Assembly: GCF_016086655.4 (NCBI RefSeq)
Contig: NC_052135.2
Coordinates: 50,641,671 to 50,705,670, forward strand
Direction: 5' to 3'
DNA: 64,000 nt
From: Lepeophtheirus salmonis
Taxonomy: Eukaryota > Arthropoda > Copepoda > Siphonostomatoida > Caligidae
This document shows positions 22,926 to 35,375 of the stretch, piece by piece; position 1 is the first letter of the stretch; every line of letters begins with the position of its first letter. Below the pieces are notes generated by a model. That model searched no databases. It was not told where the DNA came from and worked only from the letters and a program-made list of their open reading frames with translations. Both the position numbers and the translations under genes were made by a program.

Positions 22926-23310
22926 AGTAGAAGTTGATGAAAGAGATGAGAGACGTGTTGGAGAAGAGGTTTAGAGAGGATAGGTCAATCTCCTTTATTC
23001 TCTTTGATGGAAGAATCGACTTGACTAAAGTGATGATGGAAGTAATGGGCAGTGAACAGTAATTTATGTTTAGGATCAAGCAAGAGCACTATAGTGTTGT
23101 AAATACTTGTTACGCTTTATATCAGAGAAAGCAAAGAAAGAAGAATCACACGCTGCACAAATTGCAAAGTTTATATTTAAATGGTTAAAGAGAGGGGTTT
23201 TGAAAAAACAGCCATAGCCATTGGAAGGGCCGCTACAAATGTGATAACTGTGTGTTTCTGGGAGAAAGATCTGTTTACCACAGTCGCTGGCACACCACGG
23301 CTAACATACT
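22926..23310 (+). pseudogene. Possible DNA-transposon protein fragment (DGR motif)
   Basis: Across shifting frames the plus strand reads REMRDVLEKRFRED, SFILFDGRIDLTKVMMEV, KQEHYSVV, then IFKWLKERGFEKTAIAIGR. The order FDGR.D.TKV, EHY, and F..L...G......AIG resembles the start of the catalytic domain in a group of arthropod DNA transposons whose name I cannot state safely. Composition is richer in G than its surroundings. Weak support, could be chance. Confidence 0.3.
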
Positions 23311-25500
23311 TTTAAGACTCTAGCTATCAAATAATAAAAATAATAATATTAAATCAGTCCTTAATTTAAAGTGTCTCTTGAAGCCATCATTTTACAAATT
23401 TTAAAGTAAAGTTTTACATTTGACTTAGTTTCAGGATCCTTCAAGTATATTTCAAGCATGAAAATAGTTCGTTATTGTTCATAATTTCGACATAATCAAA
23501 AAAATTATACACATAGGTGTATATTGATTGATGATGACGTCACTGGCAAGTATTTATAATGACGTCGTTAAGCATAGTTGTACTGTTTGATCTACAAGGA
23601 TAGCCATTAGGACACCCTCTATCCAATCAAAACCTTGCAAGATCTAAGATTTAAAACACTAAGAGGAAGTCAAATCTTTGTAGAAATATTCAAATTACTC
23701 CGTTGCATCATTTTCTTGTGAAATATGTAGGTGGTTAAAATCAAATTTAATTGAAATTCTAATGATAGTTTGTGTTGTGCCTTGACAAAGTGTGTAAAAC
23801 ACAATATAATTAATAATATGAATCCAGGACGACCGAGAGAAAGAGAAGTAACGTGGAGGAATAAGACATAGGTAGGATTTTCAAGGAACACACATATGGT
23901 ATATTTTTGGTAAAGCTAGAAATGTTCTCACTTTTTACGAGTCAAACTCGAAAAATAAGTTCAAGTCGCGTAATTTCCAGCTATGGAACGGTTTTTGCGT
24001 CTTTAAAACCGTTGACGGGACAGGGCCGGACGAATCAATATGAAAAATAAGAATGAACCTCATTTTTTTGTCCGTTACTTAAACACATTTGAGTGGATAC
24101 TACTCAGATTCTTGACATTCCCCTCTAAAGTATAAATTTTATCACATTTGACCATACAAACAAATGACTTATTTGTATCTAAGTACGTTATATACAATAT
24201 ATTGTTAAAATATGCTTGTGATTAAGCGCACAAAGTACATTCTTACATTCATAGTCAAGCATTAAAAACGTAGTTTTCAAAATATTTTAAGTAGTTGCTT
24301 GTTGTTAAATGGTAACATTTTTATTGTATAATTAATTTCATACAAGGAGTAGATATTTCACATCTGTTTTTATATTTAGACAAAGAATCCCCGGCAGCAA
24401 AATGTATTTTCAAGTGAGGGAGAATATATATTACGGTGGGGGGTTAATTTATGAAATGACCAAATTAAATATAGCCCTAATTTTCGAATGCAAGAGAATA
24501 TTTTAAGAATTCTAGAAAAAAAAGTTATGCCGTTAAAAAATGTAATTTTTAAATGTTTTTTAGGGGAAAAAACGCCCTTTTAAAGAATGATGTTTACAAA
24601 CATAACTTTTTCATTAAAATACAGCAAAAGATCGAATTTTGAAGTCACCTTATAAACTGACCACACATTTTTATACACACCAAAATTAAAATTGAGATGA
24701 AGTTGACCTTTTTGTGACCTTTGACCTTGCGTATGACCTTAAAAATGTACTTTATTAATTTATAATGTTAAATAATTATTTTGTGAAGCATGAAATGGCT
24801 TTAATGATGACGACATTCTCAAGTTTCTTCTTATTACTTTGAAAATAAAATAAAAAAGACAGTGGGGGAAAAAGTAATTTTCGGTATAGGGTTTTTCTTG
24901 ACCGGCCATGAAAAATTATTTTTTGTAGACTGTTTCAAAGATGTTCTTGTATGTGAAAAGTAGTATTAAAATTAAATTTAATTTTAATACCCTTCCTCTA
25001 ATATTAAAGACGTCATCAAAAGTGTTGCAGGCTGGGCCATTCGATTTTTTTTAAAACCTTAATTGTTTCTTTTTGTTTTTTTATATCTTAAAATTTTTTA
25101 AGAAGACCCCTAATTTGATTGAATAAGATTTTCTTTTAATTCGGGATTTTTTTTCTAAATAATTAGGACATTTAAAAGAATATTTTTTATTATGATAACT
25201 ATTTTTGTCGAATAACGACAAATTAGTGCTACATTAGTAACGGTTCTTTAAACCTATAAGTGTACCCAATGCTGGGTTGGGGGACTTTTGACATAATGTT
25301 TTTTGAATACCGATTTTAAAAAGTTATTATTAACAACGAATAATGTTCATTTCAAATGTGATAATATTCAGTCATTTTTTGACAAATTTGGCAGCAAATA
25401 TTTGTTAGGGCGATGTAACACACTTCATACACTCCAAACTAAACTTCTGATTCAGAAATTCAAAAATTATGAAATTTGAGGATAACTTATTTTTGTACTA
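23311..25500. other. AT-rich intergenic DNA
   Basis: No gene supported. TGACCTTTTTGTGACCTTTG at about 24,699 is a local near-tandem of GACCTTTG half-sites, which also occurs at 29,620-29,640. It may be part of an old repeat. Confidence 0.45.
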
Positions 25501-26090
25501 CCGTGTAGCGGATTGAAATCTGAACACTTACTAATTCAATAATTAATTAAGAGTAAGTGATTGAAATTAAATCATATTTCGATATATTAAAGCATAAGTA
25601 ATTAATTACAGAACAAAAGAAATAAAAGCTCTCTGTCGTAGGTTCAAGTCGAGAAAATGACACTCAAACGAGATCGGTGCATTTCCGTTCGCGCACTCCA
25701 ATCAGTCAAAACGTTGGAGAGGAAGAAGAGTTCTATAAAAAAAGAGCCAACTGGATCTGGAGGGTGTTAAAGAAAACAGCCCAGGTCAATCACCTCCAGC
25801 CCATTAGATCCCATGAAAGAGATCTCGGATTTTCACAGCAGACTGTCTAGAGAGCCATAAAAAAGTAAGTGGAAAGACCCTTATGGGGCAGAATAGGCCA
25901 CTTTTGACACCAGAAATGAAAAACCATCTTCTCTGTTGCAAGACTCTTTTGTTTCCTTTGAACTCTTTTTTGACACTTTTGGCCCCATTTGGCTGCATGT
26001 TGAGGGGTAGACCTACAGTGTTTTTCATCCAAATACCGATACCCTAAAAGCTAGTGTCATTCAGCACTGATTTTAATGGACCACTTGTTA
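25501..26090 (+). mobile_element. Non-autonomous mariner derivative (family M), further deleted
   Basis: Left end GGATTGAAATCTGAACACTT and right end TTTTAATGGACCACTTGTTA are the family-M terminal repeats. The interior carries KTLERKK-like, QTV.RAIKK-like and LLCCKTLL-like pieces (25,700-25,960). It then passes into the C-terminal part at the same junction as the other copies, with additional loss of the SPDANPLDY segment and of the C-terminal helix after AFST-like codons. At about 590 bp it is the shortest two-ended copy in the window. Confidence 0.8.
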
Positions 26091-26770
26091 AAGCCTCGGA
26101 CTAAGTTTTTTGATTTTATTAACTCAAGACTATGCTTAAATCCTTAAACATTTTTTGTTTTATGAAAATAAAACTATTTATTATATATTAAAGAATTTAA
26201 ATAGAGTTATTTGGTTAAGAACGTAGATAGATATTAGTGTTTGAAGTCAAATAATAGCTGGAGGGCGATTCGGTGTACGCTAGGTAGAGCTATTAAAGAA
26301 AATGAACCAAAAAATTTAAAAGTTTACAATGAAAAATTTAAATACCCCGCAATTTTAAATACCAATTTGTGATAACACCTTAAATAATCTTAAGTTTAAT
26401 TTGTTCATATGTATTTGCATATTATTTTGAATTTAGAAATATATCTCAGATCTTAATATAACTAAACTGAGGATTATCAAAAAAATAAAAGTAAAACAAT
26501 TAGGATCTATGGCCTTAGATTCAGAACTACATGGGTTTGGACTCAAAGTATGATAATTCAGACTTGATTTGGATTACTGGATCGTTAATGTAAATCCAGA
26601 CCATCTTTAACTACATACTAACCTAGTGATACCTTGGATGAAAACTGAGCCCAATGGTGTCGAGTTCCTGTTTCTAGAAGACTCAGCCAACTCGCAGAAG
26701 ACCTGCAAGACCCAAAACTTATTTAAATAAATGAAAGTGCAATTTTAATCGCATGGATTACTTCTTTTAA
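26091..26770. other. AT-rich intergenic DNA
   Basis: No supported gene. The part 26,500-26,720 is less AT-rich but has no long frame. Confidence 0.4.
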
Positions 26771-26944
26771 AGGAGATTAGAAAGGAAGATCTGTGCTAAT
26801 TTACACAACAACATCAAATCCTTGAAGGCATCCATCATCCAGTACTGGGATAAAGTCTCCTTCGCAGACAGCGTCAAGGCCTGCAAATCCTTTAGGCCTC
26901 GTATCGAGCTAATGATTGGCGAATATGGCGGATACAATGAATGA
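26771..26944 (+). pseudogene. Mariner-type transposase C-terminal fragment
   Basis: An open frame from 26,771 to TGA at 26,944 reads RRLERKICANLHNNIKSLKA, then SIIQYWDKVSF, SVKACKSFRPRIELMIGE and YGGYNE. This is the terminal helix pair and GGY.E end seen in maT-like transposases such as the one at 20.4 kb (SLKATILKEW, KSCKGF). No stop interrupts it, but the rest of the gene is missing. Confidence 0.8.
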
Positions 26945-27479
26945 TTTTTTTTCTTTTCTATTATTAGAACTTGTAAATACAATTGCAAACCTCAACTTGC
27001 TTCCCTTATTGATCAGAATTTAGTTAAAGTTAGTCTCGATTTGCTTGAACGACCCTGTAGAATACGGCTCTGCATTCAATTGTTTCTGTTTAAAATGTTT
27101 GACTCCTTTGAGATGTTGTATATATTTTTTTTGGACCGCAACTAATTCAACTCTTTCAAAAAATTCGGTCTGTTTTGGCCCTGAAAAAAAATTCCTTCCA
27201 GATTAGTCTCAAATAACTGTCCGAGACCGACTTTATAAACGAATAGTTCATGATGTCATGTATTTTTCCAAATTACAAACATAAATATAATGTCGTCATA
27301 TGAAGCTTAATGTAAAATCACTGTAGATGGAACTGAAAAAAAGACTTGGACCGAGCATCAAAACTAATATTTATATTTTTATCTTTTCGCTTTCATAATA
27401 CTCCAATATGAATTAAACAATGTGTGTCTGTATGTGAAAGACTCATTTTTGAGTGTGCACCTAACATCTTAAAGCTTTC
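26945..27479. other. AT-rich intergenic DNA
   Basis: No supported feature. Confidence 0.5.
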
Positions 27480-27970
27480 TCAGGGGCGTCCGCAGGAAGT
27501 GGACTGGAGGGTATGTAGCCCCCCTATCTCACAATTAAGGCATTTTTGCTTATTACTAAGAAATTTAAGATTTTTTTAAAATTTTATATTTAAAATTTAA
27601 TTTAATTATTCTAAAATATTTTTTTTAAAAACTTAATTTTTTTATTATTATCTAACAAATTAGGTTTTTTAATTTTTTCCCAAAATATTTAATTTTCTGT
27701 GAATAGCAATTGATTTTTGAAATTTCTTCTCCAAAAAAGTTAATTTTCGGCTAAAAGCTATGGATTTTGGATTTTTTTTCCCAAAAAATGTAGTTTTTGA
27801 AAATTACTATGAATTTTCAAAATTTCTTTCTGGATAATTTTATTTTCTAAATTTTTTCTGAAAAAATTAAATTTTTTGTGAATGACTGGATTTTAGAAAT
27901 TTGTATCCCAAAAATTTATTTTTTTGATTTTTTTTCAAAAAAATTCGAAAAACCAAGCCCCCTATAGATA
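27480..27970 (-). repeat. Family R repeat, copy 4 (reverse orientation)
   Basis: It starts CAGGGGCGTCCGCAGG and continues GGGTATGTAGCCCCCCTATC, the reverse complement of the conserved end at 20,110-20,182. It then shows the T-rich complement of the internal motif (TTTGTGAATAGC..TGATTTTTGA), and closes near a second C-rich segment at 27,955-27,985. Confidence 0.7.
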
Positions 27971-28198
27971 TATAATCCTCCCGACGCTGCTGTTACTTAT
28001 TGCAATAAATAAATATGTAACAACAGGAGTGTTGAGCTCAGGCTCAGCTCGTCATAATAAAAGATAATACATATAAGGTGAGTAAATATCTACCCCTTGC
28101 GTCATATTTACGTTTATATTGAAGATTTTTTTCCCTAACATTATTAAAAAGTAGTTGGCGAAGACAGTAAAAACAAAATTAGGTTTATTTCTAGTGAA

Positions 28199-28860
28199 TT
28201 AAAACTGAAATTGACTTCTTATATTCAATAAGGCCTCCCTTGTCCTTTTGACGGCCTCCAGTCTCTTCCTGAATGCTGCACAAACCTAACTGATTTAGTC
28301 TTCAGTCAAGTCAGCCCATGTGGACTTGATGGCGGACTGTAAATATCTTACATATTCATGAGGCTTTTTGAAGGCAACTCCCTTTACCTTTGCCAAGATA
28401 CAATAATCCAAAGGATTAAGATTGGGGGAGTTAGGAGGCCACATTTTCTTGGGACACATTCGTAGGAAGCTTGGCTCTAGACAACATCTTCTCCTTTCAG
28501 GTCGTCGTAATGATATTCCTCCTTGCTCTTGATTTTTCTCTTAAGTCGTCTTGGCATTCATCTTCTTGGCTATAGTGCAAATTGTCCTCACTTGATTTCT
28601 AGCAAAGCGGTTTTTTGACACACATAATCAAAGCTTTTGTTCCTACTGTTCGTGTCCAATCTTGCCCCGACTTTTTGCCAACTGTTCTTTGGGTTTCAAA
28701 TCACTTTTTAATGCCATACACAGCCGTCCAGCTGATCTTGAAGTCATTGTCAATCTCGGTATGGGTCTTCTGGGGCGTGAGCATTTCTAGCACAAGAATT
28801 TTTTTGGTCTCAATTTTGTCGTCTTTGAAGATAACCCCGGTATTTATAGATTAGAATAAT
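28199..28860 (-). pseudogene. Tc1/mariner transposase remnant (family 4)
   Basis: The minus strand reads an N-terminal HTH-like part (KKILVLEML, EIDNDFKISWTAVYGIKK) at 28,680-28,830. After a gap come WPPNSPNLNPLDYCILAKV at 28,380-28,450 and the C-terminal helices (YLQSAIKSTWADLTED, QVCAAFRKRLEAVKRT) ending at TAA 28,199. The SP.LNPLDY box is the third catalytic Asp of mariner-type enzymes. The first and second catalytic regions are deleted, and stops occur near 28,300. Its sequence differs from the other lineages here. Confidence 0.75.
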
Positions 28861-30869
28861 TGCAAATGATTATTAGAACGACCTTAACTTTTGAAAAATT
28901 ATTGTGAACATAAATGCAACGCCAGAGGTATATTATTTGAGCTAAGATTTTGTGTCTGTACGTCAACGTCTAATAATTCCGAGCAATTGCGGGTACTCCC
29001 GTTAGTACACTAATATGAAATAATATGTCACGTCATTCATTTTCAATTTACTTTTCTAGAGTTCACATTTTATGTAAGAGTTTTTCATTTGTGTTAACGT
29101 TGATAAATTTTATCAAATACATATACTACTGGTTTTTGTTGAGTATAACTTCTTTTAAGACATATAATTGATTCTATATAAATATTTCTAATTCTTTCTT
29201 TTTTTTTTTTAATGTTTTTATCACATAAAAATTCTCATATTACATAATGTCACAAAAAAAAAACATTTAAATATCTTAATAGATTATTTGATCAAACTCT
29301 TTATACGACTTTGTTTTTGTAGTTCACATAAAAGATATATTTGCAATAAATACATAGTGCCAATGCCTTGCTAATCAAGTTACATCAATTTACGGTATAA
29401 ACTTTATTGTATCTGTATAATTATTAACAACACAGTAGTAAAACAATGCTCGTTTTTTCTCAACATGAGCAGTTTGATAAAATAAAATAAAAAATAGTGA
29501 GAAAAAAATTATGTAATCTAATTGACCTTTACTTGACGTATCTTGGAACAATGATGTTTAATTATTTTCAAATTGTCTACTCTATGACATACTTATGTAT
29601 GTAAAAACATTCTTTTCTATGACCTTTGACCTTTGCCATACAACTAGGTACATATAAAACTGAAAAGGTTCACACTAAGATTATTCATTTATAGAGCAAT
29701 GGTCTTAAAGTGATTACATAAATCAGATTTTTAAATTTTGGGATCCGGGATAACTATGGCAAGACAAAGCATGTAACACGTACTAGGAAAAATGCCGTGA
29801 TGCAAAATTGTCATAAGAAAAATTGACTGAGGTGGAATATTCTCACCAAAAACCCTAGCATTGAACATACGAAGTTACTGCGCACGGAAAATTACCGGTG
29901 TAAAAACGAATGATGGGTTTTAAAATTAATAAGTACCTGTGGAATGGTTTGGAGGCTATCTGAGATCTATAGGGTACCTAATTACGTTAAAGAAAACTTT
30001 TAGAAAGTTTAAGCAATGCTATTAAAAAAAGAGACTTTCAATATAAATAATACATTTTTTTAATTTGAAACTGCCCAACATTTGATTTTTCAAACGGAAA
30101 CCCATGTTACACGAAACAGTTTAAAAATCGAAAAATAAATTCCCAATTATGGATAGAGATTTCAAATACAAAACTATTGATAAATACATTTTTGGAAACG
30201 CATAAAATTTTATCCAAAAAGGGCTTGGGAACAAAAGAAAAATTGGGAAACAAAGGTACATTTGTCCTTAGATAACAAATTTAGCTATCCTTTGTTTTCT
30301 TTTTAAACATTTCTTCCAAAATCTATGTTTGGAAAAAAAATTTCGGAATAGGAGAAAATTTCTTGTAAGTACAAAAAAGTGAGAAAATCTTAGCAGTTTC
30401 TTTGAAAAACTATAAATTTCTCATTTTTGATCGCAATGGGGAAACTTAAAGTTTGTCGTAAAGTAAAGACATACTACTTCATAATTTAAAAATCGGACCT
30501 TGAAATTTTTTCTCTGTAGAACATAAAAACAAAAAATTTAGCATATTAAGGTTATTTTCATCTTTCTTCAGATAAAATCAACCAAGATTTCACCCCATCG
30601 GAATTGCAAGGAGAATATTTGTTAATAAATTAGTATGTGCCCTTGTTGGGAGCAAGTATCATCGTCTTTCCTAAATATTGAATAGTGGGAAGAGTTTTAA
30701 AAAGGCTTAGAGTTTTTCTAGGTGAACTTTATCCTGATATAAAAAAAATATTTTATCAATATTACGAATTTTTAGTAATTTATATTATATTAAAGAAGAA
30801 AAACAACAATTTTAGGCTAGTCATAACAGGAATACGCAGAGGTAAGATATATATCAGTAATACTTTTTT
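28861..30869. other. AT-rich intergenic DNA
   Basis: Apart from the dispersed repeat at 28,925-29,005 nothing is supported. A 68-codon frame at 30,685-30,891 is AT-driven. Confidence 0.5.
28925..29005 (-). repeat. Dispersed repeat 'GCGGTAGTACCCGG', copy 3
   Basis: In reverse complement: ACTAACGGGAGTACCCGCAA, TTGCTCGGAATTATTAGACG, TTGACGTACAGACA. Matches 7,120-7,195 and 21,985-22,065. Confidence 0.6.
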
Positions 30870-30871
30870 AT

Positions 30872-30976
30872 ACTACACCAGGCAGACATGACGTAAAGAA
30901 AATTAATTTAATTTATCATCAAAATTACGTTGAGTGTCCCATGGTTGGCGATAGATATATTTAGTCCTTTTCTTAT
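30872..30976 (+). repeat. Direct repeat flanking a mariner copy, left
   Basis: CCAGGCAGACATGA, ACGTTGAGTGTCCCATGGTT and GATAGATATATTTAGTCCTT are repeated in the same orientation at 31,822-31,923, on the other side of the mariner element. Confidence 0.75.
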
Positions 30977-31800
30977 ACCGGGTGGTCCATTAAAAACTGA
31001 ACACTTTGAATTTTAAACTTCAATGAGATATAATTTATGAATTAACCGTTGGAATTTCAACAAAATTAATACTATAAATAGATGGTTGTCTGAGCTCTTT
31101 TAATCATTAATGTAGCCGCCATTAGCGGCAATGATGGCTTCCAGGTGGTGGTGGAAGGCCTGGTTCTTTGCAGCCGATATAGTCCTCTGCCATGGTGTCC
31201 CAGTGCTGAATAAAACTAGTTTTGAGGGTCTCAGAGTTTGGATGACAGCCACGGTAGGCCTTCCCCTTGATATACAGTCAAAAGTTGTAGTCGAAAAGAT
31301 TGACTGGAGGGATATAGGGGAGCCAAATGTGTTAAAAAAGAGTTCAAAAGAACTGAAAAGACTCTTGAAAGCAGTGGCCTCTACATCCCTAAAAGGCTCT
31401 TTCCACCCACTTTTTTATAGCTCTCTGGACAGTCTTGTTCGAAATTCCAAGATCTCTGGCATGGGCTCACATGGATTTGAGTGGATTGTCCTGGGCTGTT
31501 TTTTTAACTCCTCTGGATACCATTTGGCCTTTTTGGCAGATCCATTCTTCCTCTCCAACGTTTTGGGCATGCGGACGGTGGTGACAGTGGTCCTGGAGAC
31601 ACCCAACTACTTGGAGTATGCGAATGGAAATTCGTTGATCACGTTCAAGTATCCTTTTCTCAACTTATAATTAAGCTAAAGGGCTCATGTTTATTTTTTT
31701 TTTAAACAAATTATATGTGTTTTAATATATCGAAATATACATCAATTTCAATCGCTGAACCTTCATTAGTTATTGAACTAGTAATTGTTCACCCGGTAGA
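30977..31800 (-). mobile_element. Non-autonomous mariner derivative (family M), minus strand
   Basis: The left end CCGGGTGGTCCATTAAAAAC follows a TA, and the right end finishes TTCACCCGGTA, with part of the right terminal repeat lost. In minus orientation it encodes KRWRGRMDLPKRPNG-like sequence, ESYKKVGGKSLLG and the C-terminal exon-like end TTTWKPSLPLMA in shifted frames. The same internal deletion junction as other family-M copies lies near 31,310-31,350. The 179-codon plus-strand frame across it (31,131-31,670) is antisense and not a gene. Confidence 0.82.
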
Positions 31801-31821
31801 GTCATCTTGTTTTCTATCACG

Positions 31822-31923
31822 CCAGGCAGACTTGATAAAAAGAAGATAAATTTAATTTATTTGCATACCTACGTTGAGTGTCCCATGGTGGGTGATAGAT
31901 ATATTTATTCCTTTTCTTATATT
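31822..31923 (+). repeat. Direct repeat flanking a mariner copy, right
   Basis: Second copy of the roughly 100-bp unit at 30,872-30,976. The mariner element lies between the two. Confidence 0.75.
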
Positions 31924-32919
31924 TGTAAGATTTGCTATATTTTAATGACTCCACAGATGACGGCAATATATCATTGTTTCTTATTAACCTATTTGTTGCA
32001 TTCAACTTTTTATTCCCTTCGCAGAATTCACTCTGCTAATTGAAGGATGAGTTTATGTAGGCTGTGTGGTTAGCTATAGATTAATATTCAATGATCCTAG
32101 CGGACAAAAAATTATAACTAAGAAACATTACTTTTTTACTAATACTGATCACACGGTGTTCGTTTCTTCATTTTGTTTATAGCTCGGACCTTTTCATTGA
32201 CGTCACAAATAAACAGACACTGTCAGAAAAATTGAGGTAAGGATATGTTTAATGGAAAAACCAGTAGCGTCGGCCAGCTCCTGTATCCCCCCCCCAATGA
32301 TGAAAGCTATCAACACCCTGGGAAAAAATAAAAGACTAACTTACACTTTGTGGTGTTTGTTAGTTCTTCGATATTTATTATTAATTGGGCTAAACGTTTT
32401 TTCTCAAGGACTAAATATCCATTAATCATGTGAAGAATATATTCAAAACTTAATGTATGTATTAACTGGGAAGGAATTTGTGAACAAATATAAATTTTAA
32501 ATTCAATTGTGTGGAAAAGTACTATGAAAATGCTCGAGTTTTTACCTTCTATTGAGACAACTACTTCCTCATGAATAATTATAACGATATTAAAGTTACT
32601 CATGCGTTTTTTTTAACAAAATACTTTTGTGGTTGTATGGAGCAAAGTTCAAACCATGGTCAACTATTATTTAGATAAAGTCCATTGTTGTTCAATTATT
32701 TGTAATATTTGTATTAACAATATTTGAAATCGGTTTTATTTTATCTTTTTATTTCATATTATACGTCCGTCCCGTCAACACAAAAGGAAGCAAGAATTAC
32801 ATTTCTCAAAATGGAATGGGGATTAATTTTCTATTTTCTAATTATTATTCTATTATATTACAATCAGAGGAAAAAACATAATCAACTTTCAACTTTGTTT
32901 CGGAGGTAAAAATACAATG
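31924..32919. other. AT-rich intergenic DNA
   Basis: No supported gene. The 97-codon minus frame at 32,310-32,603 has no recognisable motif. Confidence 0.5.
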
Positions 32920-33262
32920 TATATTAAATAAGTCTTCATCGACCCGATCCTTCCTCTTGATAAAAATAGGAGGGCAGACTTTGTCTGTGCTGCCGACTGG
33001 ATTTTTTATTCTGAAAACATGTCTCACTGAAGCAGAGACATTGTCTGGATATTCTATTGGGATGTAGCAACTGTTCTGTTTATTCACAGTGGCAACAACG
33101 GCTAAAAAAATGTAATAAGAAAAGAGCAAAGCTATACCTATTTTTTGTTGGCGTTGAGAAAGTATAAAATCTTCTATGCTCTTTCCAACTGTCTCAGCTT
33201 ACTTTGTTCAGGTATAAGATGTATTGTTGTACTCCTCTGCGATTTTGCACCAATACAATTCT
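32920..33262 (-). pseudogene. maT-like transposase remnant (family 2), second copy
   Basis: Aligns in order with 4,740-5,040: GTCTCACTGAAGCAGAGACA, TTGCTCTTTCCAAC-like and TGTATTGTTGT-like blocks. On the minus strand it reads NKQNSCYIPIEYPDNV, VRHVFRIKN and KVCPPIFIKRKDRVDE, the segment between the first and second catalytic sites. Neither end of the element is preserved. Confidence 0.7.
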
Positions 33263-34542
33263 GTATTGAAAATAATAAGATCTACACGATAACTTCAAAG
33301 TCCAGTGAAAGAAAGACTCTCCTATGGATTCACAGTGGCACTTATTTATACTTTCTCACTTGTCCTTGTATTGAGTAAGTGACTATTCGCACAAAGCGAG
33401 ACATGAATCTCCACTTAGCGTTTAGTCTCAGAGAATCTGGCCCAAGCACGGTCCCTGATCCACCGTGCACACCAGCACTTCCTTTACCCTCCCCACTCTT
33501 CTTCTTTGAAGACATTATTACCTATAGAACATTATAAATTTAACAACCATCATTAGTGTTGGATCGGTCCTATGACTGATTTCATAATCAGCTAGTCTTT
33601 CATGAGCACACACAAAAATGTTCACTTAGGAATGAAATAATAAGGACAACTGCAAAGGAAAAGAACATTCATTGTTCAGATTACAATGACCAAAAAAAAA
33701 CAGGCCAGCTAAAAAAATTTTAATGCACTTCTCTTGTTTTATTGTGTGATTAATTAAATATTATATCATTTGTTTTACATACAAGCGCTAGATTTTTTGT
33801 GATCTACCTTTTGTTTTTTCTTATCTATTTTATTAATATTTTACCTAGGAGTCTTTGTAATGTAATGATGTATTAAATTAGTATCGAAAGGTCAAAATTC
33901 AAAATAAACCCTGAATATGCCAAAAAATAATAGAAAAAGGGACTCATAAAAGAAAAAAAATCAACGTCATTCTATTTAAATTAACCAAGTTATTGATGAA
34001 GAAAGGCCGTTTATTATTTTTGGAAAAATGAAACAGTCCATATCTTATTTTAATAAAAAATAGTCGCCCAATATCAGAACCTGAAAAAATGAATTCTTAG
34101 TGGGACAATTTGAACAAAATCCTAGCACTGACTATTGTCTTAATAAAAAAAATCTAAATTACATAGAAAATGAACTCGTCCAATTGAGTGATGTACAGTT
34201 TCTTAAACCCAAATTATTAAAAATAAACAACAATGAAATTGTGTTTTTATCACGAGTTCATTACTTTTATTCAACCATAAACTGTAATGTTTTATATCAC
34301 TTCTAATAAAAGGAAAATTTAAAATCTTCCAAAAAGGTAAACCCGATAAATATTTATTTTGTTCAAGTGTGTAGTTACAAACATATAAAAATCATTTGTA
34401 GTTTTATTAGTATATGACAGTTCTGTGAGTATTTTTTTTTTCTTGATACAAACCTAAATAGATTTAAAATATGGTACATTTTTATCAATAGTTTAATAGG
34501 TAAAAGAGTTTGTTAAACTTTTTAACAAAAATCCATATAAAA
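33263..34542. other. AT-rich intergenic DNA
   Basis: No supported gene. The part 33,380-33,500 is less AT-rich and could be an eroded repeat. Confidence 0.45.
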
Positions 34543-35134
34543 TACTGTGTGGTCCATTGAAATCTGATCACTTACTAATTCAATAATTAATTAAGATTGA
34601 GTAATTGAAATTAATTCATATTTCCATATATAAAAGCATCAACAATTAGTTACAAAACAGAACAAAGATGAGCTCTCTAGCTTACATACAAGTCAAAAAG
34701 TTACACTTGAACGTGATCAACGAATTTCAATACGCACACTCCAAGCAGTTGGACGTCTCCAGGACCCTTTACGCCGTAAGCAACAACAAAACGTTGGAGA
34801 GGAAGAAGGGATCTGTCAAAAAAGGCCAAACTGAACCCGGAGGAGTTGAAGGAAACAGCCTAGGAAAATCCTCTGAAGTCCATGAGGGTACATGTACGAT
34901 CTCTCGGGGTTTCACAACAACCTGTCCAGAGACCTATCAAAAAATTGGGTTGAAAGAGTCTAGTAAGGGTGGAGAGGCCACTTGTGATACCAGCAATCAA
35001 TAAAACCCATCTCCTCGGTTCTAAAACAATTTTAAATTAGTCTTTTGAGTTCTTTATAACTCTTCTTTCTTTTTTTTTGACAATTTTGGTCGCCATACAG
35101 CCCTGATGACAACCCTTCGACTACACCTTTTGGT

Positions 35135-35365
35135 TGTTGGATTGTGATAATATTAAGAAATATCAGGAGAATAATTGTTCTTACTGAAACGTCCTTTAAT
35201 CATATAATCAACTAAGACAAAAGAGTTATTATTTAAATACACGACAATTTGGTAGCAACTAGAGATTTACAATAAACATGGACAAATAAATATTAGGACA
35301 ATCGCATACACAAAACTCTAAATATATATACACAGATCATTATTCACATAATAATAATAATAACA
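35135..35365 (-). repeat. Copia 3' LTR
   Basis: 231 bp, TG...CA ends (plus strand TGTTGGATTG to AATAATAACA). Related to 38,055-38,250, but with indels and substitutions visible by eye, so the insertion is not recent. Confidence 0.92.
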
Positions 35366-35375
35366 CCTCCACTTC
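35366..35375 (-). other. Copia polypurine tract
   Basis: GAAGTGGAGG on the minus strand directly abuts the LTR start TGTTATTATT, the expected position for the plus-strand primer of reverse transcription. Confidence 0.8.

Noticed and set aside
24695..24735. Clustered GACCTTTG motifs considered as a receptor response element
   Set aside because: Also present at 29.6 kb in similarly decayed context without a nearby gene, so more likely part of an old dispersed repeat.
31131..31670. Longest open frame in the window (179 codons, plus)
   Set aside because: It runs antisense through a minus-strand mariner derivative. The real homology (terminal repeats, transposase motifs) is on the other strand.
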